DNA of 64,000 nucleotides, taken from the NCBI RefSeq assembly GCF_037688875.1, contig NZ_JAWDIE010000010.1, positions 62,001 to 126,000 of the forward strand, read 5' to 3'. The notes under the pieces are model-generated. The model ran no database searches. It saw only the letters and a list, made by a program, of their open reading frames with translations, and had not been told where the DNA came from. Position numbers and translations under genes: made by a program. Origin of the DNA: Amphibiibacter pelophylacis (lineage in GTDB: Bacteria > Pseudomonadota > Gammaproteobacteria > Burkholderiales > Burkholderiaceae_C). The stretch's first letter is position 1. Each line of letters opens with the position of its first letter. Below are positions 8,475 through 17,413 of the stretch, piece by piece.

Positions 8475-9701
8475 TCAGGCGGGAGCCAGCGAGCGCACCC
8501 GGGTGGAGAACTCGCGCAGGGCCGCGATGCCGCTGGTTTCGGCCTTGCTGCACCAGGCCTGCAGGTCGCTGACCAGCTGGTCGCGGGTCACGTGGGTGCG
8601 GGTCCAGAGCTGACGCAGCTCCTCGCGCATCGACACCAGGATGCCCAGTTCGCGGTGGCTGCCCAGCACGCTGGACAGTCTGGGACGGACATTGGTGGGA
8701 ATCTTGTCCTCATCGCGGTGCAGCCAGCGCTTGACCAGACTCAGTTCGGCGAAGGCTGCCGTGCGCTGCTGGCCCTGCTCGCGCAGGTGCTGCAGCTCGG
8801 CGCTGACCGTCCCGCGCAGGGTTTTGGCGTACTGGGCCATCAGCTCGTAGCGGTTGGCCACGATGGCATCCAGCGTGCGCGCGTCGGGCGCGGGCTGCGT
8901 GGCGCCCAGCACCATCTGCGGCGGCAGCTTGCGCACTTTGGCCAGGCCCATGACCTGCAGGGTGCGGATGTAGAGCCAGCCGATGTCGAACTCGTACTTC
9001 TTGACCGACAGCTTGGCCGACGTCGGGTAGGTGTGGTGGTTGTTGTGCAGCTCTTCACCGCCAATGAGGATGCCCCAGGGCACGATGTTGGTCGACGCGT
9101 CGGCCGCCTCAAAGTTGCGGTAGCCCCAGAAGTGACCAATGCCGTTGATCACGCCGGCGGCCGTCACCGGGATCCAGGCCATCTGCAGCGCCCACACGGC
9201 CAGACCGCCCACGCCAAACAGGGTCACGTCCAGAATGAGGGTGATCGACACACCCAGAATCGGGAAGCGACTGTAGAGCTTGCGCTCCACCCAGTCATCC
9301 GGGCAGTTGTGGCCGTACTTCTGCTTGGTTTCTTCGACCTTGGCCTCGGCGCGATACAACTCGCTGCCGCGCAGCAGCACGGTCTTGATGCCGCGCGTCA
9401 CGGGGCTGTGCGGGTCGTCCACGGTTTCACATTTGGCGTGGTGCTTGCGGTGGATGGCCACCCACTCTTTGGTGACCATGCCGGTGGTCATCCACAGCCA
9501 GAAACGGAAGAAATGCGACACCAGCGTGTGCAGCTCCAGCGCCCGGTGCGCCATGCAGCGGTGCAGGTAAATCGTCACCGACGCGATCGTGATGTGCGTG
9601 GTCAGCAAGGCAATGCCCAGCATCCACCAGCCACTCAGGCCCGTCAGGCCGTTGATCAGAAAATCCAGCACATGGTCATGCACCGACATCAAGACATCCA
9701 T
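8475..9701 (-). CDS. Delta-9-type acyl-CoA/acyl-lipid fatty acid desaturase
   Basis: 408 residues. The three histidine boxes of membrane di-iron desaturases are present: HRCMAH, HRKHH and HNNHH (in GEELHNNHHTYPTSAKLS). Four or so hydrophobic segments lie around them (about 20-50 and 165-200). Such enzymes introduce a cis double bond into acyl chains at the inner membrane using O2 and an electron donor. The C-terminal ~130 residues after the last box are hydrophilic and helical, longer than the minimal catalytic core, as in many beta-proteobacterial homologues. AAGGAAGA precedes the ATG. Monocistronic between its own promoter and terminator; probably adjusts membrane fluidity. Confidence 0.93.
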   Translation of the reverse strand: MDVLMSVHDHVLDFLINGLTGLSGWWMLGIALLTTHITIASVTIYLHRCMAHRALELHTLVSHFFRFWLWMTTGMVTKEWVAIHRKHHAKCETVDDPHSPVTRGIKTVLLRGSELYRAEAKVEETKQKYGHNCPDDWVERKLYSRFPILGVSITLILDVTLFGVGGLAVWALQMAWIPVTAAGVINGIGHFWGYRNFEAADASTNIVPWGILIGGEELHNNHHTYPTSAKLSVKKYEFDIGWLYIRTLQVMGLAKVRKLPPQMVLGATQPAPDARTLDAIVANRYELMAQYAKTLRGTVSAELQHLREQGQQRTAAFAELSLVKRWLHRDEDKIPTNVRPRLSSVLGSHRELGILVSMREELRQLWTRTHVTRDQLVSDLQAWCSKAETSGIAALREFSTRVRSLAPA

Positions 9702-9723
9702 GGTCTTCCTTGTTCAACTTCAG

Positions 9724-9752
9724 AATATGGTAAGGGCAGATTTTCGCTGCAA
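9724..9752 (-). promoter_or_regulatory. Candidate promoter of the desaturase gene
   Basis: Minus strand TTGCAG (9752-9747), 17-bp spacer, CATATT (9729-9724); each box matches sigma70 consensus at four of six positions. Predicted start near 9717, 15 nt before the ATG. Confidence 0.45.
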
Positions 9753-9783
9753 AGCGGATAAAAAGGGGAAAAGACCCTGTATA

Positions 9784-11565
9784 TCACCTGGTCGGAGCGG
9801 GCGTGGCGTGGGCGCCACCCCCGGCGGATTCGGCCGGATCGGCTGGCGCCCCCGGCCCGGCCTCGGGGGGCGGTGGCGCGAGACGGCTGGCCGCGATGTG
9901 CGCGATCATGCCGCGCGCCAGTTCTTCCTCGCCCAGAAATACGGTCACGCCCTCGCCCGCCATCAGCTCGGCCTCGTCGGCGCTGTGGCTGCGCAGCACG
10001 ATGCGGATACCGGGATTGAGCGTGCGCGCCGTCTCCATCATGGTCTGCACATCGACCGGATCGGCCACCGCCACGACCAGCATCGCGGCGCGGGCAATGT
10101 GCGCCTGTACCAGCACCATGGGCTCGGCGGCGTCCCCGCAGACGGCGGTGTGGCCCGCGTCGCGCAGCTCATCGACCGACTCGCGGTTCTGCTCGACCAC
10201 GACGACGGGGATCTCCTGTTCGCGCAGCGCGCTGTGGATGCGCCGCCCCACCCGCCCGTGTCCCACCAGAACGACCTGGCCGTGCAGGAAGGAGTCCTGC
10301 GTGCTCATGGGCAGTTCGGCCAGCGGGTCGGCGCGGGCATCCAGGCGGCGCGCCCAGGCCCAGTGCTCCAGCATCCAGGCGCGCAGAGGCTCGATGGCGG
10401 CAAAGAGCGCAGAGTTCAGCGCAATCGAGACCAGCGCACCCGCCAGCACCAGGCTCTGGCCCTCGGGCGGCAGCAGGTTCAGACCCACGCCCAAGCCGGC
10501 CAGAATGAAGGAGAACTCGCCGATCTGCGCCAGGCTCGCGCCCACCGTCAGCGCCGTGCCCAGCGGGTAGCGCAGGGCCAGCACCAGCGCCATGGCGGCC
10601 AGGGTTTTGCCGACCACGATGATGCCGACCACCGCCAGCAGCTTGAAGGGCTGGGTCCAGATCACGGCCGGATCAAACAGCATCCCGACCGAGACAAAAA
10701 ACAGCACCGCAAACGCGTCGCGCAGCGGCAGGGATTCGTCGGCGGCGCGGTGGCTGAACTCGGATTCGCGCATCATCATGCCGGCGAAGAAAGCGCCCAG
10801 CGCGAAGGACACGTCAAACAGCTTGGCAGCGCCAAAAGCCACGCCCACCGCCATGGCGACCACGCCCAGGGTGAACAGCTCCTGCGAACCCGTACGCGCC
10901 ACCCACCACAGCACGCGCGGCAGCAGGCGGCGACCCACGACCAGCATCAGCGCGATGAAGGCGCAGACCTTGGCCAGCGTCCAGCCTATGGTGGACCAGA
11001 GCTGCGCGGTGGACACGGCCGTGCCGCTATCGCCCTCGGCCAGCAGGCCAGACAGCGCGGGCAGCAGCACAAGCACCAGCACCATCACGAGGTCTTCCAC
11101 CACCAGCCAGCCCACGGCGATCTGCCCGTTGAGCGAGGACAGCACCCCGCGCGCCTCCAAGGCTTTGAGCAGCACCACCGTGCTGGCCACCGACAGGCAC
11201 AGGCCAAAAACCACCGAGGCGCCAAAGCTCCAGCCCCACAGCGCCGACACCGCCATGCCCAGCAGCGTGGCCACGGCGATCTGCACCAGCGCACCCGGCA
11301 CGGCGATGCGCTTGACCGCCATCAGATCAGCCAGCGAAAAGTGCAGGCCCACGCCAAACATCAGCAGCATCACGCCGATTTCGGCGAGCTGCGACGCCAG
11401 ACCCAGGTCGCCCACATAGCCCGGCGTGTGCGGCCCGACCAGGATACCGGCCAGCAGATAGCCCACCAGCGGCGGCATTTTCAGGCGGCTGGCCATCAGG
11501 CCAAACACCAGGGCCAGACCGAAACCGGCCGCAATCGTGGCGATCAGGCTGACGTCATGCGGCAT
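9784..11565 (-). CDS. CPA2 family monovalent cation/proton antiporter with RCK (TrkA-N) domain, KefB/YbaL-like
   Basis: 593 residues. The first ~390 carry 12-13 hydrophobic segments of a Na+/H+ exchanger domain (IAEIGVMLLMFGVGLHFSLADL is typical of Kef/YbaL proteins). A cytosolic Rossmann domain follows at about 415-540 with GHGRVGRRI as the nucleotide-binding loop and acidic E after beta2 (VVVVEQNRES). The final ~40 residues are a low-complexity Pro/Ala/Gly tail. The family exchanges K+ or Na+ for protons and is gated by nucleotide or glutathione adducts. It stands alone, with no KefF/KefG-like partner nearby. Substrate not determinable. Confidence 0.9.
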   Translation of the reverse strand: MPHDVSLIATIAAGFGLALVFGLMASRLKMPPLVGYLLAGILVGPHTPGYVGDLGLASQLAEIGVMLLMFGVGLHFSLADLMAVKRIAVPGALVQIAVATLLGMAVSALWGWSFGASVVFGLCLSVASTVVLLKALEARGVLSSLNGQIAVGWLVVEDLVMVLVLVLLPALSGLLAEGDSGTAVSTAQLWSTIGWTLAKVCAFIALMLVVGRRLLPRVLWWVARTGSQELFTLGVVAMAVGVAFGAAKLFDVSFALGAFFAGMMMRESEFSHRAADESLPLRDAFAVLFFVSVGMLFDPAVIWTQPFKLLAVVGIIVVGKTLAAMALVLALRYPLGTALTVGASLAQIGEFSFILAGLGVGLNLLPPEGQSLVLAGALVSIALNSALFAAIEPLRAWMLEHWAWARRLDARADPLAELPMSTQDSFLHGQVVLVGHGRVGRRIHSALREQEIPVVVVEQNRESVDELRDAGHTAVCGDAAEPMVLVQAHIARAAMLVVAVADPVDVQTMMETARTLNPGIRIVLRSHSADEAELMAGEGVTVFLGEEELARGMIAHIAASRLAPPPPEAGPGAPADPAESAGGGAHATPAPTR

Positions 11566-11687
11566 AGGGCGGTCTCCGTGTTGTCGCTGGGGCTGTTGCG
11601 GGAATCAATGACAGCATCTTAACAGCAATTCAGTTTAAATTGACTGCATTTAACCGCAAACACGCATCAAAATCAGGGATTATGCCG

Positions 11688-13049
11688 TTATCTTCCGCCT
11701 ATCCAGCGACGCAGGCCCTGCAGGTACTCGGGCGAAGTCAGCGCCAGGTGCGCCGTCACGGCCAGGTTGGCCAGGCCCATCAGTGCGAAAAGCTGCGGCA
11801 GCGACAGCCCCGCCGCCATCAACGCCCCAGCGATCAGCGCGCTGGCGATCATGTACAGCGCGTTCAGGATGTTGTTGGCCGCGATGATGCGGGCGCGGTG
11901 CGTCACCGGCGAGCGCGACTGCACCATGGCATACAGCGGCACGATGTACAGCCCGGTGAACAGGCTCATCAGGGCCAGATCGGCCATCACCCGCCAGTGC
12001 GCGCCCTGGCCCACGAAAGCGGTCACATCCAGCAGCGTCTGGCCCGACGGCACGGGCAGCGCGCGGGTGGCGAAGTACAGATCGACCGAAAACGCCGTCA
12101 TGCCCAAAGCGCCGGGGATGACCAGACCCAGTTCGACGCGGCCCCGGCTCAGGCCCTCGCACAGCAGCGAGCCCACGCCCACGCCCACCGAGAACAGCAC
12201 CAGCAGCAGCGAGGCCACGCCCTCGTTGCCATGCAGCACGTCGCGGGCAAACACGGGGAACTGGCTGAGGAAGACCGCGCCAAAAAACCACATCCAGCTG
12301 ATGCCCAGCAGCGCGCGGAACACGGTTTTGTCCTGCCGCGCCATCATCAGGTTGGCCCAGGTTTCGGTGAAAGGGTTCCAGTTGATGCGCAGGCCCGGCG
12401 CGCTGGCGGGCAGCGGCGGCACGCGCCACACCGTCACCAGACCCAGCAGCGAAACACCCAGACAGGCCAGCGCCACCCACAGCGGCCCCTGCTCCGGCAC
12501 CGAAACCAGCACCCCGCCCACCAGATTGCCCAGCAGGATGGCCACAAACGTGCCCATTTCGACCACACCGTTGCCGCCGACCAGCTCGTGCGGCTTAAGC
12601 GTGGCGGGCAGATAAGCGAACTTGACCGGGCCAAACACCGTCGAATGAAGCCCCATCAGCATCACGCCCAGCAGCAGCAGCGCCGGGCTGGGTACCAGAA
12701 AGCCAACCAGGCCGATCGCCATGATGCCCAGCTCACCGACCTTCACCCAGCGCATCAGCAGGTGCTTGGGCAGGCGGTCGGCGAGCTGGCCGCTGGTGGC
12801 CGACAGCAGCACAAAAGGCAGGATGAACAGCGCGCTGATCACCAGCCCCGCCAGTTCGCGCGGCAGCCAGGCCACCTGCCACTGGTAAGTCACCAGCACC
12901 GTGAAGGCGAACTTGAAGAGGTTGTCGTTGGCCGCGCCCAGGAACTGCGTCCAGAAAAAGGGGGCGAAGCGGCGCTGGCGCAGCAGCGCGAACTGGCTGG
13001 GGTGCGGCTGCGCCGGCGTAGGAGCGTCCGGCCCGCTGCCTGAGCTCAT
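11688..13049 (-). CDS. MFS transporter resembling lysophospholipid transporter LplT
   Basis: 453 residues from the ATG at 13049, which overlaps the xth stop as ATGA; the longer reading upstream lies wholly within xth and is rejected. Twelve hydrophobic segments are visible. FLGAANDNLFKFAF near residue 35 and HSTVFGPVKFAYLP near residue 140 match the LplT / Aas N-terminal family, which flips lysophospholipids across the inner membrane for reacylation. No acyltransferase (Aas) domain or gene is adjacent, so the role in lysophospholipid recycling is inferred by family only. Confidence 0.85.
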   Translation of the reverse strand: MSSGSGPDAPTPAQPHPSQFALLRQRRFAPFFWTQFLGAANDNLFKFAFTVLVTYQWQVAWLPRELAGLVISALFILPFVLLSATSGQLADRLPKHLLMRWVKVGELGIMAIGLVGFLVPSPALLLLGVMLMGLHSTVFGPVKFAYLPATLKPHELVGGNGVVEMGTFVAILLGNLVGGVLVSVPEQGPLWVALACLGVSLLGLVTVWRVPPLPASAPGLRINWNPFTETWANLMMARQDKTVFRALLGISWMWFFGAVFLSQFPVFARDVLHGNEGVASLLLVLFSVGVGVGSLLCEGLSRGRVELGLVIPGALGMTAFSVDLYFATRALPVPSGQTLLDVTAFVGQGAHWRVMADLALMSLFTGLYIVPLYAMVQSRSPVTHRARIIAANNILNALYMIASALIAGALMAAGLSLPQLFALMGLANLAVTAHLALTSPEYLQGLRRWIGGR

Positions 13050-13822
13050 GCAGGATCCAGCTGCACCCAGACCGGCGCGTGGTCGCTGGGCCGCTCGTTC
13101 TTGCGCGGCAGGCGGTCGATCTCGCAGGCCGTGACGCGACCCACCAGCGGCTGGCTGGCCAGAATGTGGTCGATGCGCAGGCCCTGGTTCTTGCGAAAGG
13201 CCAGATTGCGGTAATCCCACCAGCTCCAGCTTTTCACCGGCTGCTCGAAGAGGCGGAAGGCATCGACCAAACCCAGCGCGGTCAGCGCCTGGAAGTGCTC
13301 GCGCTCCTGCGGCGTGCAGTGGATCTGGCCCGCCCAGGCCACCGGATCGTAGACGTCGGCGTCGGTCGGGCAGATGTTGAAATCGCCCATCAGCAGCAGA
13401 TCTGGCGTGCGCACCAGCTCGCCCTGAAGCCAGGCGCGCAGCGCATCCAGCCAGCGCATCTTGTAGGCGAACTTGTCGCTGTCGGGCGCCTGGCCGTTGG
13501 GGAAGTAGCCCCCGACCACACGCACGCCATCGACCGTCGCGGCGATGACGCGGGCCTGCTCGTCCTCAAAACCGGGGATGTTTTTCACCGGATCGCTGAC
13601 CTGGCAGCCCGCGCGCGCCAGCAGCGCCACACCGTTATAGGTTTTCTGGCCGTGCCACAGGCTGGTGTAGCCCGCCTGCGCCAGCGCCTCGTGGGGGAAT
13701 TTGTCGTCGGTGAGCTTGGTTTCCTGCAGCACCAGCACCTGCGGCTGGTGGGCGGCCAGCCAGTCCAGCACCTGCGGCAGGCGCACGGACAGCGAGTTGA
13801 CGTTCCAGGTGGCGGCTTTCAC
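13046..13822 (-). CDS. xth: Exodeoxyribonuclease III
   Basis: 258 residues from a GTG start 10 nt after the lipA stop, giving the normal ExoIII length and the canonical N-terminus (V/M)KAATWNVNSL. Catalytic motifs of the EEP superfamily are present: LQETKL, GDFNICP, and C-terminal SDHAPVWVQL; WWDYR is also conserved. Removes 3' blocking groups and incises abasic sites in base excision repair. Part of a coupled run midA-like, lipA, xth, MFS. Confidence 0.93.
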   Translation of the reverse strand: MKAATWNVNSLSVRLPQVLDWLAAHQPQVLVLQETKLTDDKFPHEALAQAGYTSLWHGQKTYNGVALLARAGCQVSDPVKNIPGFEDEQARVIAATVDGVRVVGGYFPNGQAPDSDKFAYKMRWLDALRAWLQGELVRTPDLLLMGDFNICPTDADVYDPVAWAGQIHCTPQEREHFQALTALGLVDAFRLFEQPVKSWSWWDYRNLAFRKNQGLRIDHILASQPLVGRVTACEIDRLPRKNERPSDHAPVWVQLDPA

Positions 13823-13832
13823 GCGGGGCCCG

Positions 13833-14789
13833 TCAGACGTGCGCCGCCTGCTGGTCGGCGTGGTAGCTGGATCGCACCATCGCGCCCACGGCGGCGTTGA
13901 CAAAGCCCATGCGATAGGCTTCTTCCTCGAACATTTTGAAGGTGTCGGGGTGGACGTAGCGCTGCACCGGCAGGTGGTGGCCGCTGGGCGCCAGGTACTG
14001 GCCGATGGTGATCATGTCGATGTCGTGCGCGCGCATGTCGCGCATCACCTGCAGAATCTCTTCGTCGGTTTCGCCCAAGCCCACCATGATGCCGCTCTTG
14101 GTCGGCACGCCGGGCACCTGCTCCTTGAACTTCTTGAGCAGGTTCAGGCTGAACTGGTAATCCGAGCCCGGACGCGCCTGCTTGTAAAGGCGCGGTGCGG
14201 TTTCCAGGTTGTGGTTCATGATGTCCGGCGGGGCTTCGCGCAGGATGCCCAGGGCGCGGTCGTCGCGGCCCCGGAAATCGGGCACCAGCACCTCGATGCG
14301 TGTCTGCGGCGACGCCACACGCACCTGGCGGATGCACTCGGCGAAGTGCGCGGCGCCACCGTCGCGCAAGTCGTCGCGGTCCACGCTAGTGATCACCACA
14401 TAGTTCAGTTTCAGCGCCGCGATGGTCTTGGCCAGGTTGGCGGGCTCGTCCGCGTCCAGCGGATCGGGGCGGCCGTGGCCCACGTCGCAGAAGGGACAGC
14501 GGCGCGTGCACTTGTCGCCCATGATCATGAAGGTGGCCGTGCCCTTGCCAAAGCATTCGCCGATGTTGGGGCAGGACGCCTCTTCGCACACCGTGTGCAG
14601 CTTGTGCTCGCGCAGGATATTTTTGATCTCGTAAAAGCGCGTGCCCGCACTGCCCGCCTTGACGCGAATCCAGTCGGGCTTTTTCAGCTGCTCGTGCTGG
14701 GCCAGCGGCACGATCTTGATGGGGATGCGCGCCGTCTTGTCGGCAGCTTTCTGCTTGACGGTCGGGTCGTAAGGCGTGGGGGTGTTCAT
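13833..14789 (-). CDS. lipA: Lipoyl synthase
   Basis: 318 residues from the ATG at 14789. The auxiliary 4Fe-4S cluster cysteines (C68, C73, C79 in CEEASCPNIGEC) and the radical SAM CxxxCxxC (C94, C98, C101 in CTRRCPFC) are intact. LipA inserts two sulfurs into octanoyl groups on lipoyl-dependent enzymes such as pyruvate dehydrogenase. The ORF could extend upstream but would overlap the preceding gene. The octanoyltransferase gene lipB, usually directly upstream of lipA in related bacteria, is not here; a MidA-like methyltransferase occupies that place. Confidence 0.95.
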   Translation of the reverse strand: MNTPTPYDPTVKQKAADKTARIPIKIVPLAQHEQLKKPDWIRVKAGSAGTRFYEIKNILREHKLHTVCEEASCPNIGECFGKGTATFMIMGDKCTRRCPFCDVGHGRPDPLDADEPANLAKTIAALKLNYVVITSVDRDDLRDGGAAHFAECIRQVRVASPQTRIEVLVPDFRGRDDRALGILREAPPDIMNHNLETAPRLYKQARPGSDYQFSLNLLKKFKEQVPGVPTKSGIMVGLGETDEEILQVMRDMRAHDIDMITIGQYLAPSGHHLPVQRYVHPDTFKMFEEEAYRMGFVNAAVGAMVRSSYHADQQAAHV

Positions 14790-14805
14790 GGGTGTGAGTG
14801 TAATC

Positions 14806-16017
14806 TCAGCCCAGCGCGCCAGTTCGGTCGCCCTGCGCAAACCCCAGCCAGTGGCGGGTCGCGTCCAGACCGCGTCCCAGCAGCAGCACCTTGAAGAGCT
14901 CGCCCATTTCGTGCTCGGCCCACAGCTTGTGCGCGTTGGCGGTGGTGCGCGCGCTGGCCACGCGCTCCTGCGCCGTCGCCTGGGGCAGTTCGGCCAGACG
15001 CTGCGGCAGGCCGCAGTTGATCAGGAAACGCCCCTGACTGGTGTAGCCCAGCACGTCCAGCCCCGCATCCTGCGCGGCCAGCGCGACGCCGGTGAAGTTG
15101 ACGTGCGCGGTGATGTCTTTTTCGCCCGGCTCGGCCAGCGGCTGGTCGTCCGCCCGGTGGGCACGGTGGCACATCAGCGTGCCCGTGGCGCGCTGGGGAT
15201 GGTAGTAGGTGCGCTCTTCAAAGCCGTAATCCAGCCAGAGCATCGCGCCGCGTTTCAGCCGGGCGGCCAGCGTGCCCACCAGCGCCTGGCCCTGGGGGTG
15301 AATTTCGCTGGTGTAGCCGGGCGGAAGCTGCGGCGCGATCTCGTCCAGCAGCCCGGCGCAGCGCGCGTCCTGCGCGGCCAGCAGCGCCCGGTCCAGAGGC
15401 CTGTCCTGCCACTGCCAGGCGTTGGCAGTGTCGTCCCAGACGGCACCGCGCTCCCGCCAGGCGGGCTCATCGTCCACAGAGCGCACGACCACGCGCACGG
15501 GGACGGCGTCCAGCAGCTCGTTGCCCAGAATCACGCCCTCGAAGGATTCAGGCAGGGCCTCCAGCCACTGCACGCGCTCGCCAAAGCGCGCCAGACGCTG
15601 CGCCTGACGGCCGCGCAGGCTGGGGGAGACGTCCAGGATGCGATAAGCGACGTGCGGTGGCAAAACGTCCAGCAGCGCTTCGGCCAGCGCGCCACTGCCC
15701 GCACCCAGCTCCAGCACAGTCTGCGTGCCGCTGGCCTGCAGCAGCTCGGTCACCTGCGCGGCCAGGGTGTGGCCAAAGAGCGGCGTCAGCTCGGGCGCGG
15801 TGACGAAATCGCTGCCCGATTCCGGCCGCTCGCCCAGCTTGGGGCTGCTGCGCGTGTAATACCCGGCCTGCGGGTGGTAAAGCGCCTGCTGCATGAAGGC
15901 ATCAAAACGCAGCCAGCCGCTGGCATCGCGGGCGGCCAGCAGGGCCGCGTGGAGATCAGGATCAGGTCCGAGCCGACCGGGTACTGGCGCGAATGCAGGG
16001 GCAGGAAAATCATTCAT
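14806..16017 (-). CDS. SAM-dependent methyltransferase, MidA/NDUFAF7 (DUF185) family
   Basis: 403 residues. GYYTRSSPKLGERPESGSDFVTAPE and the SAM-binding loop VLELGAGSGALAEALL at about 100-115 are the hallmarks of the family; LWLDYGFEERTYYHPQRATGT and ITAHVNFT further along are also typical. In mitochondria the homologue dimethylates an arginine of complex I subunit NDUFS2; the bacterial substrate is not settled. Stop is 16 bp before lipA ATG on the same strand, suggesting co-transcription. Divergent from the SDR gene with 86 bp between start codons. Confidence 0.88.
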   Translation of the reverse strand: MNDFPAPAFAPVPGRLGPDPDLHAALLAARDASGWLRFDAFMQQALYHPQAGYYTRSSPKLGERPESGSDFVTAPELTPLFGHTLAAQVTELLQASGTQTVLELGAGSGALAEALLDVLPPHVAYRILDVSPSLRGRQAQRLARFGERVQWLEALPESFEGVILGNELLDAVPVRVVVRSVDDEPAWRERGAVWDDTANAWQWQDRPLDRALLAAQDARCAGLLDEIAPQLPPGYTSEIHPQGQALVGTLAARLKRGAMLWLDYGFEERTYYHPQRATGTLMCHRAHRADDQPLAEPGEKDITAHVNFTGVALAAQDAGLDVLGYTSQGRFLINCGLPQRLAELPQATAQERVASARTTANAHKLWAEHEMGELFKVLLLGRGLDATRHWLGFAQGDRTGALG

Positions 16018-16103
16018 GGGCAGGGACTTGCGTTGGAGCAGGCGTCAGCGCGGACACGCTTGCGGGACAATCCGCGCATTGTCGCAAACCCGGAAAGCAC
16101 CCC

Positions 16104-16934
16104 ATGACCGCCCTGCCCTCCGCCCCCGTCGTTCTGGTCACCGGCGCCGCGCGCCGCGTGGGGCGCTGCATCGCCCTGCATCTGGCCGCGCAGGGCTGGC
16201 GAGTGGCCATTCACGCCCGCCACTCGCTCGACGAAGCGAACGCCACCGCCGACGAAGCGCGCCGGGCGTCGGGCCACGGGGCTGCCGTCTTCGTCGCCGA
16301 TCTGGCCGACGAGGCGGCCTGCCGCGCGCTGGTGCCACAGGTCGTGGCGCAGTTCGGGCGGCTGGACGCGCTGGTCAACAACGCCTCGCTGTTTGAATTT
16401 GACGACAGCGCCACGCTGACTGGCGAGCGCCTGCAGCGCCACATGGCCACCAACACCCTGGCGCCGCTGCTGCTGACGCAGGCGCTGGCCGACCACCTGG
16501 CGCAGCGCGCCCAGGCCGGGTCCGGGCACGAGCCCCAGACGCAGCGCCCCTGGCCCTGCGCCGTGCACATCCTGGATCAGAAGCTGCACAACCCCAATCC
16601 CGATCACCTGTCCTACACCCTGAGCAAGGCCGCACTGAAAGAGGCCGTGCGCCTTCAGGCCATGGCGCTGGCGCCGCGTCTGCGTGTGGTGGGCATCTCG
16701 CCCGGGCTGACGCTGGTTTCCGGCCCGATGAACGAAACCGAATTTGACGCCGCCCGGCGCATGACGCCGCTGCAGCGCTCGTCCACGCCCGAAGACATCG
16801 CCCGCGCCGTGGCCTACGCGCTGGACAGCCCGGCGCTGACTGGCTGCGATCTGCTGGTCGATGGCGGTCAGCATCTGATGGGCCAGGGCCGCGATGTGCT
16901 GTTTCTGGCGCAAAATGCGCTTTCCCAGCTTTGA
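16104..16934 (+). CDS. Short-chain dehydrogenase, pteridine reductase / FolM-like
   Basis: 276 residues from the ATG at 16104. The cofactor loop is TGAARRVGR, the TGxxxRxG form found in pteridine reductases and FolM rather than the usual SDR TGxxxGxG. NNAS and the catalytic YxxxK (YTLSKAAL) are present, with the C-terminal LLVDGGQHL of the family. FolM reduces dihydromonapterin or dihydrofolate with NADPH. folB follows 7 bp after the stop, supporting a pterin/folate role. Reductase specificity is inferred. Confidence 0.85.
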   Translation: MTALPSAPVVLVTGAARRVGRCIALHLAAQGWRVAIHARHSLDEANATADEARRASGHGAAVFVADLADEAACRALVPQVVAQFGRLDALVNNASLFEFDDSATLTGERLQRHMATNTLAPLLLTQALADHLAQRAQAGSGHEPQTQRPWPCAVHILDQKLHNPNPDHLSYTLSKAALKEAVRLQAMALAPRLRVVGISPGLTLVSGPMNETEFDAARRMTPLQRSSTPEDIARAVAYALDSPALTGCDLLVDGGQHLMGQGRDVLFLAQNALSQL

Positions 16935-16941
16935 TCGCGAC

Positions 16942-17385
16942 ATGAACTCACTGACTTTCGGCGCCTGGCCCGACCACGCCCTGCCCCCCTGCCGCCGGCT
17001 TTTCCTGCGCAATTACAGCGTGCAGATGGGCATAGGCGCGCACGATTTCGAAAAGCGGGGGACGCAGCGCGTCTGCCTGAACGTCGATCTGTACGTGCCG
17101 CTGTCCAGCTCCACGCCCAGTCAGGACGAGCTGGACGAGGTCGTTGATTACGATTTCATCCGCTCGACCATCGCCGCGCGCATCGCCACCGGCCACATCC
17201 AGCTTCAGGAAACGCTGGTTGACGATCTGCTGATCAGCCTGCTGGCCCACCCGCGCGTCGCGGCCGTGCGCCTGAGCAGCGAAAAGCCCGACGTCTACCC
17301 CGACTGCGATGCGGTCGGCGTCGAGGTCATGGGCTACAAGCTGGGGTCAGTCGACTCAGCCGGTTTGGCCAGTCCGTCTGACTGA
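16942..17385 (+). CDS. folB: Dihydroneopterin aldolase
   Basis: 147 residues from the ATG at 16942. FolB features: LRNYSVQMGIGAHDFEKRGTQR, then LDEVVDYDFIRSTI, the ETLVDDL segment carrying the active-site glutamate, and SSEKPDVYPDCDAVGVEV near the end. Converts dihydroneopterin to 6-hydroxymethyldihydropterin and glycolaldehyde in folate synthesis. The upstream extension is replaced because it would run inside the SDR gene. The N-terminus is about 20 residues longer than minimal FolB. Confidence 0.9.
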   Translation: MNSLTFGAWPDHALPPCRRLFLRNYSVQMGIGAHDFEKRGTQRVCLNVDLYVPLSSSTPSQDELDEVVDYDFIRSTIAARIATGHIQLQETLVDDLLISLLAHPRVAAVRLSSEKPDVYPDCDAVGVEVMGYKLGSVDSAGLASPSD

Positions 17386-17413
17386 CCCGCAGGCGGATCA
17401 GCCTGCAGCCGCA

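Noticed and set aside
9589..11622. 677-codon frame antisense to the cation antiporter
   Set aside because: His/Gln/Arg-rich shadow of a well-supported gene; no ribosome site or family.
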